Shown one piece after another: positions 21,602 to 31,830 of a stretch of 64,000 nucleotides of DNA. Each line of letters starts with the position of its first letter. Position 1 is the first letter of the stretch. Source of the DNA: Endomychus coccineus (lineage: Eukaryota; Arthropoda; Insecta; Coleoptera; Endomychidae). The stretch is from NCBI GenBank assembly GCA_958510875.1, contig OY294068.1, positions 151,068,388 through 151,132,387 of the forward strand, in the 5' to 3' direction. The position numbers and the translations under genes were made by a program. Below the pieces are notes generated by a model. That model did no database searches. It saw only the letters and a program-made list of their open reading frames with translations, and was not told the DNA's origin.

Positions 21602-23431
21602 AATCCAGAGGCGTCGCGAAAATTGGGGGAAAAGGTGCAATTTCGAGTTATGGCGTAAAGCTGTATTTTTTCAAATGAGAGTCATAGTTTGATATGGTTT
21701 AATTAAAACCGATTTTTTTCTCTTTTTTATGTATCATATGTCGAGTCGCTTTTGATGTTTGAGTCTCTAACGAAAATAATATTTTACTACATTATTTTTT
21801 GCGTTGCTTATATTTATTTCAAGTAGTGACCGTCATCTATAACATTGTTTATCCATTTGTCATTAAATTGTATATCAACGATTTTGTTTCCGTCATAATA
21901 ACAATTAACTCATTTTATCGTGGAAGTGAAGATGTCTTACGAAAATTACGAGAAATATGATATGTTAGACAGTTTTATTCAAAGTAATAACAATTGCTAT
22001 ATTATATCTGAAATATATTTCAATTGCTATCCAGAAAGAAGACCACCTAATAAAGCTATATTCAAGGGGTTAAAAGTAAATCTTGATAATTATGGATCAT
22101 TCAACAAGCCAAGACCAACAAATTACAACATTGAAGTTGCTGAAGAAAGGAAAAAAGGAATGACGGTTGCAAATCCTCCAATTTCAAGTCGTCAGATTGA
22201 AACTGATCTGGAATTTCAAGACGTCGAGCTTTGGGTGTTTTTAAGACATACAAAGTCAAGCTTTATACGATGAGGAAACATCACCTGAAACCAACTGATT
22301 TCTAACGAAGATTACAGTATTGCATAATATTATCGTCAAAAATGTCAACAAGATTCATTATTCTCTAAAAATCTCGTTTGTACTGATAAAGCCTACTTAG
22401 CAGTGCTAGAATTTTCAACAGGTATAACGAACACTATTTGTTCGATATGAACTCTCACTCACCGTCACGTTGACGTTCGATCTCAGGGCCGCTTTAGTTC
22501 TAGTGTTTTGTGTGCTCTATGGGGCAGTCGTGTTTTAACATATCAATGGAACTACGAAATCTCAAACCAGAAAATTATTGAGCAATTTATAGACAATCTA
22601 ATCTTATTGAGATAAGAAATCAGTTCTTCCAATGAGATGGTGCACCACCTTGTAATATCAGGACCGTTTCAGAATTATTGAACACCAATTTTGGAAATAA
22701 TTGAATGCAGAGTAATGGACCAGTTAAGTGGCCCCCACGATCACCTGACTGAACGCCACTGGATTTTTTCTTTGGGGTCTACATAAGAGGGAAATTATAC
22801 AAGAAAACCAATAACAACATAAATGAATAAAATTTTATATACTGTGTGAATTTCGTTTCAAATCTTCATGTTTATAATGCAGTTCAGAGTGTGATTCATG
22901 TATCGAATATCAGTTTAAACAATTATTTTAATTTGTATTTCTATTTTGTAGTTGTATGTATGATAAAATTAGATATAAATATCTGTTTTTTTTAGTCTTG
23001 GCCTTGTTGAAGAATTCACAGGTATTAAGATTTTCTTTTAACCTCTTCAAATAGCTTTATTAGTTTGTCTTCTTTCTGGATACCGATGAGAATATATTTC
23101 AGATGCGATATCACAATTACCATACCATATTTTCGTAATTTTCGTAAGACATCTTCGCTTTTACGATTAAATTAGTTAATTGTTATTATGACGGAAACAA
23201 AAACGTTAATATGCAACTTACTGACAAACCGATAAACACTGTTCTAGATGGCACCCACCAGTAAAATATTATTTTTGCTATTGAAGACACGTACGAAACA
23301 AAGGCGACCTAATATATGATACATAGTTAGAAACAGAAAAAAAAATCCATTTTAACTAAACCGTAACCCATTGGGAAAGTACAATTTCGGACCATTACAC
23401 TTTTTTCCAAATTTTCTCGACGCCTTGTAGT
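21602..23431 (+). mobile_element. DUF4817-type transposon relic with about 500-bp inverted repeats reaching into coding sequence
   Basis: Left arm about 21602-22110 and right arm about 22960-23431 are inverted copies. Near the ends both read AGGCGTCG, and both contain AAGATGTCTTACGAAAATTACG, the start of the transposase gene. The right arm therefore holds a second, backward copy of the transposase N-terminus (with PERR-type sequence at about 23080). The centre encodes the rest of a broken transposase. Insertion boundaries are approximate. Confidence 0.75.
21920..22845 (+). pseudogene. DUF4817-type transposase, degenerate
   Basis: The first 117 codons from 21920 keep a DUF4817-like N-terminus: YENYEKYDMLDSFIQSNNN, CYPERRPPNKAIFKGLK, then NPPISSRQIETDLEF, corresponding to the second helix-turn-helix. 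After a stop near 22271 the frame is broken, but the plus strand still gives TDKAYLAVLEF (first catalytic D), DGAPP near 22637 and KWPPRSPD.TPLDFFF near 22728-22768. These match the order D, D, D of the intact enzyme at 4472-5551. It cannot encode an enzyme. Confidence 0.8.
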
Positions 23432-24132
23432 ATACAGAAAAAAGTCTCTTAAGAATGTGGAAGCTATTGTCTCCTAACTTTAGAAAGAAGCACGGTATTC
23501 ACATGTGGCTAAAGTCGAAAAATCGAACTTTTGTTTATAACTCGGAAACAAAAGCTGATAGCTATTTTTTGCTTCTATCAGTGAATTTGTCTAAAACAAA
23601 AGAGATTGAAAATGTCACTTCCATGTTTTTGTACTCCCTATAGCTATGGAATTACCCTATCGAAAATATATCGAAAATTGCCCACCCTAACATAGGATAT
23701 AAAATAACGTCTTTCATTCGCGGTTGCTAAATCATTTCCAATATTATTTTCTGTTTCTACAATAATTTACATTTGACCCTCTGGAGTGTTCAAAAGCTAT
23801 TTTGCTAACAAAAGTTAGGGAAGTCCAAGAACATCCATTTTCGTCAATCGCGTTTTTACTATCTAAATGTCAGAGAGCGACATCTATATTTTCAGGTAAG
23901 TGATCTTCTTTTATCATTCCCAATTCCGCAAAATTCAGTCACAATAAGTGTCTACTGCAATTATTAATTTACGACAAAAGTGCATGCAGAATCACAGAAA
24001 TAAAGATAAAGTTGTTTAAAATTAAAAACCCATTACATTGTATTGTAATTTAATTCGAATTTTTCGATCAGTCTAGAAATTAAGATCATCGATTTCGTCT
24101 CCATCGAAAACTAAAAAATTCATCAGCTTTTT
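23432..24132. other. No recognised gene
   Basis: The open frame 23455-23643 (62 codons) shows no motif. No repeats were noticed. Confidence 0.35.
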
Positions 24133-24983
24133 TTAACCTAGAATTGCCGCCTGGCTTGAAGATAATAACATATGTGCTCTTACCCATTACCAGTTATGGT
24201 CCCATTCATGGGACCCTACTTAAAAATAACAGAAATGCAGAAAACTATATTAGTTCGAAGCTGATCTATTACGTATGGCGTTTGTTTTCAGATGGCACTG
24301 AAAAGCAAAAAGTTAGAACAGAATTCAGTATGATATCAATTCCAAGGAATGTATAACATAAAAATGATAAGTGTATGAAACTTTATGTGTTGTTTCAAAA
24401 ATTATAGGGGTTCTAAGCTCTAGTAGTTGCATTTTGTGATTAAACTCAGAAGGTACCACCTATTATTTATAGTAAATTTGTTATTTATGTCGATGTCCCA
24501 TATTTATGACATTGACTGAAAATAACATCAGTGCTAAGCACATGCATGTTTCTCGAGTCAAAATGAAATTTTAGTGGTATATAACTTCATATAACAAAAC
24601 CATTCGTGTTATGAAATGTTAAACTACAAAAGAGATAGGGGAAATGCTGGCGCATTCTGCTTTTTGGAATGACATGAATAACAACGATTTTGATGTTGCA
24701 ATCATGGCTGTAGATCCTGATGAGCTAACTGGCATAGAGAATTTTGGAGAAAATTATCATCTTGAAGTCGAAAAAATGGTAGATGTTGCAGGAATCCTAG
24801 AGTTATTTGAACCTACAAATAACGATTCTGAATTGAGCAGCCAAGACGAGCAATTTTCCTTGGAATTCCATTGAGACTGACAATGACATTTAACCCATTA
24901 ACCCATTACCCATAAAATATGCAAACCAGTGATATACCGAATTCAATTTACAATTTGCATCCGGCGGTTGTGACCCAGGTTGT
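24133..24983 (+). mobile_element. piggyBac-like non-autonomous element (tentative)
   Basis: TTAA at 24133-24136 is followed by CCTAGAATTGCCGCC; about 840 bases later an inverse-like CCGGCGG ... CCCAGG occurs at 24961-24979 (reverse complement begins CCTGGGTCACAACCGCCGG). Subterminal TTACCCATTACC and CCCATTACCC repeats flank both sides. A frame like a piggyBac transposase N-terminus lies inside. The right flank reads TTGT, not TTAA, so the termini are uncertain. Confidence 0.45.
24644..24874 (+). pseudogene. piggyBac-like transposase N-terminus (tentative)
   Basis: 76 codons of acidic sequence, FDVAIMAVDPDELTGIENFG then a run with VDVAGILELF and an acidic tail NNDSELSSQDEQ. The pattern of a hydrophobic strand, P-D, T/D-E-cluster and VDVxGxLEL resembles the acidic N-terminal tail found before the catalytic domain in insect piggyBac-like proteins. 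There is no catalytic domain. The resemblance is of pattern only, so the call is tentative; an unrelated acidic protein fragment is possible. Confidence 0.4.
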
Positions 24984-25060
24984 TGTGTAGGGGATATGAA
25001 TTTTGTTTCCTGGTTTTGAAACTCCAAGCGGCAGAATATTTTTTTTCTTTTCTCCTGCCC

Positions 25061-25064
<4 letters not shown>

Positions 25065-25147
<83 letters not shown>
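25065..25147. repeat. (AT)n microsatellite
   Basis: An uninterrupted run of about 40 AT units. A 63-codon open frame reading through it (poly Tyr-Ile) is an artefact of the repeat. Confidence 0.97.
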
Positions 25148-25151
<4 letters not shown>

Positions 25152-26079
25152 GAGTGTATATAACTTATTGATGTTCTTTCTTTATTATTTTCTTGATGAA
25201 TATTCGATCCAACATGAGCGCGTCTTCTATGCTTTTATGGTTTGATTTTATACTTTTACGTCAATCTGTCGCAGTGGCGAGGGTATCTTTAGATCCTTAT
25301 TCTGTTTAACTTGTGTCCATCTCATAGGCATAAGGTTGGTCAAGCTCATTATGTGAGTAAGACAATGATTTAACCTAATTGTTTTCTACGGCAACGAACG
25401 TTTGGCTTGTCAACAGTAAAACGAATATTAATTCCAATTGTTATGAGCGTGGAATATTTGTGGACAGTTTACTTGGTTTCATAATAAAACAGCGCCCATA
25501 AATCTAATGTCAGTGACAGAAACAGCAGTGGTAAACTGTACAGCTACTGGGTCAATCAAATGATAGCGCAGTAGGCGTGTAAACGTGCGCTCACTTTGAT
25601 GTATAATTCAATTACATCCCATAAACTATTAATCACCAGCAGCTACACTATCCATTTGGAGAATCCGTAAAAACACCTCAATTAACCCTTAAATTCTCGA
25701 AATAGCTTGCCGACAGACTGTGGTGAAAGTTTTCAGTCAACACTCTCTTGATATTTATTTCGCTGGAATTTTCGATGCAAGAGTCTTTTTGTCTGAGAAT
25801 TAAATTACAGCATTTGTCATTCCAACTTAAACTAAAACTCTACGTTATATTTCCCTAAAAGTACTTCCTGCTCAACAAGAGCAAACTCTTCAACCTCTGA
25901 CACTGAAATTTTTCATTGCAAAAAATCACTAGGATGATAACTTCGATTTCTGTTATTACTAAGTCGCTCATGAAAAGTTCACCTCTACCCCAACTACAGA
26001 TGTTCAGAGTATTTTATGATTAAGATAAATTATGAAATTTCATTTCTGAGATTGAGAATATTGCTATAGATGGAATAAT
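25148..26079. other. No recognised gene
   Basis: No motif-bearing frame and no strong repeat seen. Confidence 0.35.
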
Positions 26080-27040
26080 TGTTTTCTTCTTCGAATAATA
26101 TCGTATCTTCTAATTTTTCATCTATTTTTACTTCCAACCGGAAGAAAATTCTTTCTATAGACATGCTGAGGATTTTTGATCAGAGAAATATAGATGTATT
26201 CTCGAATCATCAAGTTCTGCTTTCTTTCATACAGTCTTTTCTGAATGGTATATGTTCCTATACCACAGAACAGTTTCGGTCCTATCAGAAGTGTTTCAGC
26301 TCCCTCCCGAGCATGTTCATTTTCCTCAATCTGTATACACAGGGACACATTGAAGGATGTTTTTTCCTGTACCACTAAAATGTTTATTTTGGTTCAGCAA
26401 ATGAAAACAATCCTTCAGCTAAAGATGTTTCAGCTCAGCGCTTTTATGACTGTTTGACTATCAGAGATTATGGGTATGTCTTTTTTTTGTATACTTTATC
26501 TAGATAGAGGTGTGCACATCTCTCAATTGCATGAACTTTCGCTAGAAAGATACTGTTGTATTCCGAGTTCCGAGAATTTGGTTATGGACCCAAAGACTCA
26601 GGCACCATGTCATCTGCTGCTCTGATCTGTTTACCAACAGATTGCTCTTTCTCTAACAGTATGTTGCACTTTCTCGTGTCTCCACTCTTCTTTATTTTTC
26701 AAGCTAGGTATGGAAGTTTCGTGTAAGTAGTAACTCCTTGTCCATGTCGTCCCTCAGTGCTTTGAGTACCATTACTCTTATAGTTCCTTTTTCAGATAAT
26801 CTCCATCCTTCCATAGAATTTAATATCTTCCTAAGATTCTCCTGTGCTTATGTTGAATGATTTTCCGCGGTCCTTCGTTATATAAAGAGGGTGACCTCGT
26901 TATGAAGAGGGGTTCCCCCTCTATATAATGAAGTAGTATTTTCTCCATGTTAGCCATTGGACAAGAACTTATCGCCAAAGCTATACATGTGACTCTTCGA
27001 ATTTTACTCAATACTCATTTTGTTTGGTATGGCAATGTGT
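26080..27040 (-). pseudogene. RNase H and post-RT region of a non-LTR retrotransposon, reverse strand
   Basis: From high to low coordinates on the minus strand: MSKIRRVTCIALAISSCPMANMEKILL (27011 region), the post-RT block usually reading K-x-Q/R-R-x-A-C-x-A-x-x-G..T-P-T-A; then an RNase H domain with a decayed first strand, ISDSQTVIKALS at about 26440-26475 (catalytic D of the SDSQ motif), and EENEHAREGAETLLIGP (N-E-H-A-D-x-L-A-R-E-G region) near 26300. The same family type is on the plus strand at 54390-55673. Multiple stops and frameshifts; the RT is absent, and the P-type element at 27047 sits at the boundary. Confidence 0.7.
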
Positions 27041-27254
27041 GTTGAGACCACGGTCGTATATGCAGGTCTGGAAACTCGAGGTTGTTTCACATGTGAGAAT
27101 TGAGTCCGCTAAGCGTCGTTTGTTGTATAGTACCAAAAGGGTGGCGCATCAGTCGAGGAATGATCTCTGGCACGTATACGACCGTGTTCTCTGACAACTG
27201 TCATTGTTGACTTTTAAACACAAGGAATACCGGCGTTTTTAGAAGAAAATTACG

Positions 27255-27444
27255 AAACCGTGCATTGTGCCGAAATGCAGAACGGGGTACAAAAATGTTA
27301 AGCAAGAAACTTCTGTTTTTGAAGTGCCGAAAGATGCATAAATGCGAAAAAAGTGGATGCTTGCGATTCCGGATAGAAATCGTTTTAACGAGGTCTTTTA
27401 TGTGTGCGAGCATGTATAACGTGAACGGGCAAGTTATTTTCAAG
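27255..27444 (+). pseudogene. THAP zinc-finger exon of a P-element-like transposase
   Basis: Reading from 27255: KPCIVPKCRTGYKNVKQ, then SVFEVPKDA, a TAA, then KKWMLAIPDRNRF and FYVCEHV. This is the THAP layout: C-x4-C zinc ligands, the FxVPKD turn, the invariant W and P, and the C-x-x-H end (here VCEH with one residue fewer). THAP domains bind DNA at the ends of P-type elements. The exon ends CAAG|GTGAGT at 27444/27445, a consensus splice donor. Two in-frame stops (after KDA and after CEHV) inactivate it. The initiating ATG appears mutated to ACG. Confidence 0.75.
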
Positions 27445-27450
27445 GTGAGT
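27445..27450 (+). promoter_or_regulatory. Splice donor site after the THAP exon
   Basis: GTGAGT follows directly after the THAP-coding frame, as in P-type transposase genes whose THAP domain ends near an exon boundary. No acceptor was identified downstream within the short element. Confidence 0.5.
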
Positions 27451-27665
27451 AATACATTTTGACAAGAGTGACAGTTCTATTCCTCTCTCAAATCAGCATG
27501 GTAAATATTGCGTTACGAGAAAAATTATTTCACTTGATAATGTGATTGTTGTCATACTTCGATCCAAGCGCTAGCTGGTGGCTGAGCCAAGGACTACGAG
27601 TTTGGCGACATGTAAGAGACTCATGTCAAACATAGAGTTCCCAGACCTGTATGTACGACCGTGGT

Positions 27666-28226
27666 TGAAAAAAATAAAGGACAACATCTGTTGTATTGTT
27701 ACTGAAGTATAAATTTCTATTTTATTCACATTCTACCACCTAATTCCAATTTACATCTAATTCCAATTTACATCTGAACATATCATATTTTCCGCGTGGT
27801 GTGTATCATCAGAATTGGAAAGAATATTTTTATTGGAAAAAAATGTATTCGAAGAATGTTGAATTTGAACCCTCGAACTTCATATGAAATTATTTTGAAA
27901 GAACCTAAAATATTAACAGTACCTTAAATGTTCACTCCCCTCATCATATATAGTATGAGGGAAGTATTGTGATCGGTCTAAATGATATTTTCCGAATTTT
28001 CGCGGCTTTCCGAATGGATGTAGACAATTGAGATGATGTTTGTGTTTGTATTTTTACACTGTCGTATGGATTTAAAATTTTGCAAATCGCTTTTAAATAT
28101 TGTATTGTGGAGGCTACCGCTCTATCTTGCAAGTTGTTATTTTGACACCCATCTCCAGTTTTTCAAATGGTATTATATCAGTCAATCATTTGTTCAATAA
28201 CCCAAAATATGAATAATATTGATATA
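27666..28226. other. No recognised gene
   Basis: AT-rich spacer between the P-type element and the Penelope palindrome. No motif. Confidence 0.35.
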
Positions 28227-28280
28227 GAAAAATCTTGTCTCCCGGATGGATTCCGCGTCACAATAGCTCGAATTAATGCC

Positions 28281-28316
28281 GACGTTTCGCCAACCATTAC
28301 AGGTGGCATCTTCAGG
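28281..28316 (-). ncRNA. Hammerhead-core-like hairpin in the Penelope 3' region (minus copy)
   Basis: On the minus strand: CUGAAGA, then a stem (GCCACC ... GGUUGGC around UGUAAU), then GAAACGUC. CUGANGA and GAAA around a hairpin are the two core strands of a hammerhead; position 7 tolerates A. I could not find a convincing NUH triplet with matching stem I, so function is open. Confidence 0.4.
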
Positions 28317-28410
28317 GCAAGGCTTGAGGCTGGTTCTGATGGTTTAATGGCCGTATTTATTGTAGGAAAAATCCTCCACGCAACATAGTTCACTGCCTTT
28401 ATTCCGGTGG

Positions 28411-28911
28411 TTAACTTCGTTCCGGCACCTGACCCTGCCGTTGTGCGATCATGTGCGAAGTGGAATTTTCGAGGATGGGTTTCCAAATGTTGGGAAGGTA
28501 ATATCCTGAGTCACGATTCAGATTATTCGGATGTTTTAGGATTTCTATAGCTTCATGGAATTTTCGCTGATAGAAGTTTGGGGCTCGGACTAGGATTTTA
28601 GTATCTTCAAAAAGGATTTGATGATTTGTGTTAAACTTGTGTTCCGCAAGTGCAGATCTACTGGTGTCACGAAGTTGTACAGCGTTCTTTCACACGAGTA
28701 GCTACTGTACGACCTGTTTCACCAATGTATACTTTACCGCAAGAACAGGGAATGCTATAAACATCTTCTAAGTGGAGAGGAGGAAGGGGATCTTTGATAG
28801 TTTTGTAAAACTGAGATAATTTTGGAAGTGTGGAAAAACGGGTAGAAATATTATGTTTTTTGAGGATTTTAGAAATTCGATCTGTTATATTTTGAATATA
28901 TGGAAGATAGG
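28411..28911 (-). pseudogene. Penelope-like GIY-YIG endonuclease domain (minus copy)
   Basis: Reverse-strand counterpart of the frame at 29203-29711: same linker, VYSIPCSCGKVYIGETGR, and tail ending QVPERS before TAA at 28411-28413. Relative to the plus copy it lacks CATGAG (in frame) and two further bases near 28690-28700, causing a frameshift after the endonuclease motif. This endonuclease nicks target DNA for priming in Penelope-like elements. It follows, after a deletion, the RT fragment at 28922-29201 in the same orientation. Confidence 0.85.
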
Positions 28912-28921
28912 TCTACATCAG

Positions 28922-29201
28922 TCAACATTTCGGCTTGAGAACAGATGAGTCAATGAAATCTTGTTCAAAAGCTTCCATGAAGATATTAGCTATGATCGGG
29001 GAAAGTGGGGAACCCATGGCAGCTCCCGAGGACTGCTCGTAGAACTTGCCATCGTATAGAGAATATGTGGAGGATAGACAAAAATCAATTAACGATAGCA
29101 AGTCCGTTGAAATGTTTTTGGCAGGTAACAATTGAGAAATTATGGAAAGGGTGTCTGGAATGGGAACATTGGTAAACAGTGATTCGACATCGAAGCTGAC
29201 G
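28922..29201 (-). pseudogene. Penelope-like reverse transcriptase fragment
   Basis: From about 29200 on the minus strand: AVSFDVESLFTNVPIPDTL (RT motif A of the Penelope type, SFDVxSLFTNVP), SLIDFCLSSTYSLYDGKFYEQ, then SSGAAMGSPLSPIIANIFME, the Penelope GSPLS motif. It ends in TGA at 28922-28924 after VLKPKC. The following (F/Y)xDD catalytic block is missing, because the sequence jumps straight to the endonuclease linker. No frameshift within the fragment. Confidence 0.9.
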
Positions 29202-29711
29202 GCCTATCTTCCATATATTCACAATATAACAAATCGAATTTCCAAAATCCTCAAAAAACATAATATTTCTACCCGTTTTTCCACACTTCCAAAATTATCT
29301 CAGTTTTACAAACCTATCAAAGATCCCCTTCCTCCTCTCCACTTAGAAGATGTTTATAGCATTCCCTGTTCTTGCGGTAAAGTATACATTGGTGAAACAG
29401 GTCGTACAGTAGCTACTAGTGTGAAAGAACATGAGCGCTGTACAAGACTTCGTGACACCAGTAGATCTGCACTTGCGGAACACAAGTTCAACACAAATCA
29501 TCAAATCCTTTTTGAAGATACTAAAATCCTAGTCCGAGCCCAAAACTTCTATCAGCGAAAAATCCAAGATGCTATAGAAATCCTAAAACATCCGAATAAT
29601 CTGAACCGTGACTCTGGATATTACCTTCCCAACATTTGGAAACCCATCCTCGAAAATTCCGCTTCGCACATGATCGCACAACGGCAGGGTCAGGTGCCGG
29701 AACGAAGTTAA
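29142..29711 (+). CDS. Chimeric ORF with Penelope-like GIY-YIG endonuclease domain (inverted copy)
   Basis: An open 189-codon frame. Residues 1-20 are antisense to the RT fragment and have no family origin; from about residue 21 (AYLPYIHN) on it is Penelope linker and endonuclease. VYSIPCSCGKVYIGETGR at 71-88 supplies the GIY and YIG elements with a CSC pair. The Arg of TGR and the KEH at 95-97 follow, then AEHKFNTNHQI and a C-terminus ending QVPERS. The endonuclease is normally the C-terminal domain of a larger RT protein, so this frame would give an isolated endonuclease if expressed. The frame is uninterrupted, but I see no promoter. Probably a by-product of the inverted duplication. Confidence 0.75.
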   Translation: MERVSGMGTLVNSDSTSKLTAYLPYIHNITNRISKILKKHNISTRFSTLPKLSQFYKPIKDPLPPLHLEDVYSIPCSCGKVYIGETGRTVATSVKEHERCTRLRDTSRSALAEHKFNTNHQILFEDTKILVRAQNFYQRKIQDAIEILKHPNNLNRDSGYYLPNIWKPILENSASHMIAQRQGQVPERS

Positions 29712-29818
29712 CCACCGGAATACAGGCAGTGAACTATGTAGCGTGAAGGATTTTTCCTACAATAAATACGGCTACAGAAACCAGTAGAACCAGTTTCAGT
29801 TCAAGCCTCAAGCCTTGC

Positions 29819-29854
29819 CCTGAAGATGCCACCTGTAATGGTTGGCGAAACGTC
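29819..29854 (+). ncRNA. Hammerhead-core-like hairpin in the Penelope 3' region (plus copy)
   Basis: CUGAAGA, hairpin GCCACC/GGUUGGC, GAAACGUC, identical over this stretch to the minus copy at 28281-28316. Conservation of the hairpin in both arms is expected from the duplication and is not independent evidence. Confidence 0.4.
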
Positions 29855-29908
29855 GGCATCAATTCGAGCTATTGTGACGCGGAATCCATCCGGAAGACAA
29901 GATTTTTC

Positions 29909-31559
29909 AAGGAAGTCTACTATCCAAGATAATATTTGTATAGTCTGCATTATTAATAACAATAATAATTAATTTTGATGAGTTGACAATGAATAACAAG
30001 GTACAACATGTAGGGACAACGTAACTCATACATATCATGTCAATCAATGTCGATGTTTGGTTAATGTTTCATAGATAAACACATAACGCTGCACACTTTA
30101 CAAAGACAATTAAGTTGATACAATTTATTCAAAGACATTGAGTCGTCATGAAAAATATTGTGTAACATTGGGTTTGAGTGCAAAAATCCTATCTTTGAAG
30201 ATGTCTCATTGAATTATGAAATATAGCTACAAAAAGAATTTGATTCTTGAGGGAATTTAAACATGGACTGTTGAAACAGCAAAGCATAAAATTTGAACTA
30301 ATGAGTACTTCCTTTCGTTTGGTGCTAGCTATTTATACCTGCTTGTTTTTTAGAAATATACCACCGAAAAGTTAAGTAATGAATTGTGACATGCAGTGTT
30401 GAGCCTACCTCTATATCACTATATCTCCAATGCTTCAGAAACAGCGTGTGGAATTTCGAAGAAATATCATCACCAACACATCGGAAAAGATGAAAAATCA
30501 CTGCTCAAGTCATGTTGAAGAAGAGATATCGAGGTGGTACGAACGACTCCCAAGAAATTGACCCGCTGACTATTAGTATAAAACATAGAGCCGATACAAT
30601 TTGCGACTGATTTATCTGAGGTCGAAAGGTCAAGAAAATTTCAAAATTTCAAATATACCCTTTGCACTTCTTCCTTAAAATACACCAGCACCCCTGTTTT
30701 GAATTATTTGGGGTTTTCAGAAGTTTCAAAAGGTTATATCAAATCGAAACGGAGCTACATCAAAATTCAAAAATTGGGAAACCAACAAAAAATTATAGGA
30801 TATTAAAGAAAACTCAAGACACTTCAAGATCGCTTATAAATAAATATAACAATAAACAAATTAGCAGTTTAAGAGACGTTTCATATTTCAACATACCCCA
30901 AATTTAGTGATACAAAATACAAATTTATTTTGGTTCTTCTCTTTATTTATTCAAAACTGTATCAGGTAGTTGTTATAATGTTATATTATTATTATTAGGT
31001 ATTATGTATTATGTATTATTATGTTATATAATATTCTAAAATAAAAATTAAAATGAACAAACCTGTGTTTCAGTTCAGGCGCAAATTGTATGTTTCTGCA
31101 GCTGGTATATTTCATAAGACGCAAATTGTATACGTCCGGAGAATCATATTAAAAATGTTTTAAATTTGCATAAAATCTGTGGTAATTTATTTGTAAATGT
31201 GATATTTATCAATTATTATGTGTTTAATTTGTTGTATTTGAATTGTATTTGTGTGTATTTGTTCGATATAACATAATGCATGAAAATTAATTATAAATCA
31301 TGCTCATAATGACGTAATGTACATTATAGCCAACGCCAAAACTGAAGAATATACTATAACGAATAATCCTTCAAGCCTGAAGTATTCGAAACGGTAAATA
31401 CATCCACTTTCTCAGTTTAAAAGTAGCGACATATTTTATGAATTTCCCACATCCCAAGAACTACTTTAACTACAAGTACGCATGAAATATCTAGATTTTA
31501 GACTCAATCCAATAGAATAAATAAGTGGCTATATCGTACTTCATTTATGATCTCCTGGT
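29909..31559. other. No recognised gene
   Basis: The open frame 30662-30907 (81 codons, Lys/Asn-rich) has no motif. A TTATTATTA/TATTATG simple-sequence patch at about 30984-31022 might be an old non-LTR tail. Confidence 0.35.
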
Positions 31560-31830
31560 AAGTGAAAGTAATTGAATGCGAGAGATAGCGCCGCCGAAGG
31601 TTTAGGTCGGACCTATTATGTGGTTAATCCTCAGCACAAGTCACCCGTACAATAACGTGATAAACGATACCCACGCATTAGGAAAATAGGAATTTCACGA
31701 ATATTACGGATTAAAACTGGCTAATTATTCATTTGATGATTTAATGGTCTGTCGCGGCGAGTATAAAAATAATCATTTTGGAACGGGACAATTATTTTGA
31801 CGTCGCAGACCGCCCAAATTAAGTAACAAA
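31560..31830. other. GC-richer unique block, possible conserved non-coding DNA
   Basis: Higher GC than its surroundings, no frame, no repeat partner in the window. Contains GGTCTGTCGCGGCG (about 31750) and a partly inverse GACGTCGCAGACC (about 31801-31813) around TATAAAAATAATC. It could be a host regulatory block or an unrecognised relic. Confidence 0.3.

Larger units (their letters stand above)
27047..27665 (+). mobile_element. P-type (THAP-domain) DNA transposon derivative with inverted repeats
   Basis: Left end ACCACGGTCGTATATGCAGG (27047 on) is mirrored at the right end (reverse complement of 27665: ACCACGGTCGTACATACAGG), continuing as GTCTGG(A/G)AACTC on both sides. The 619-base element contains one THAP-coding exon and no catalytic domain, so it is non-autonomous. 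I could not find a clear 8-bp target duplication. Confidence 0.65.
28227..29908. mobile_element. Palindromic Penelope-like element, copy 1
   Basis: The minus-strand half runs from an RT fragment (29201 down to 28922) to a GIY-YIG endonuclease and 3' region (28911 down to 28227). The plus-strand half, 29203-29908, is an inverted copy of the same endonuclease and 3' region, about 700 bases per arm and very similar. The join at 29202/29203 places the inverted copy exactly at the border of the RT fragment. Inverted or partial head-to-head copies are known for Penelope-like elements. Confidence 0.88.

Noticed and set aside
24980..25171. 63-codon open frame with a poly Tyr-Ile tail
   Set aside because: It reads through the (AT)n microsatellite; the frame is an artefact of the repeat.
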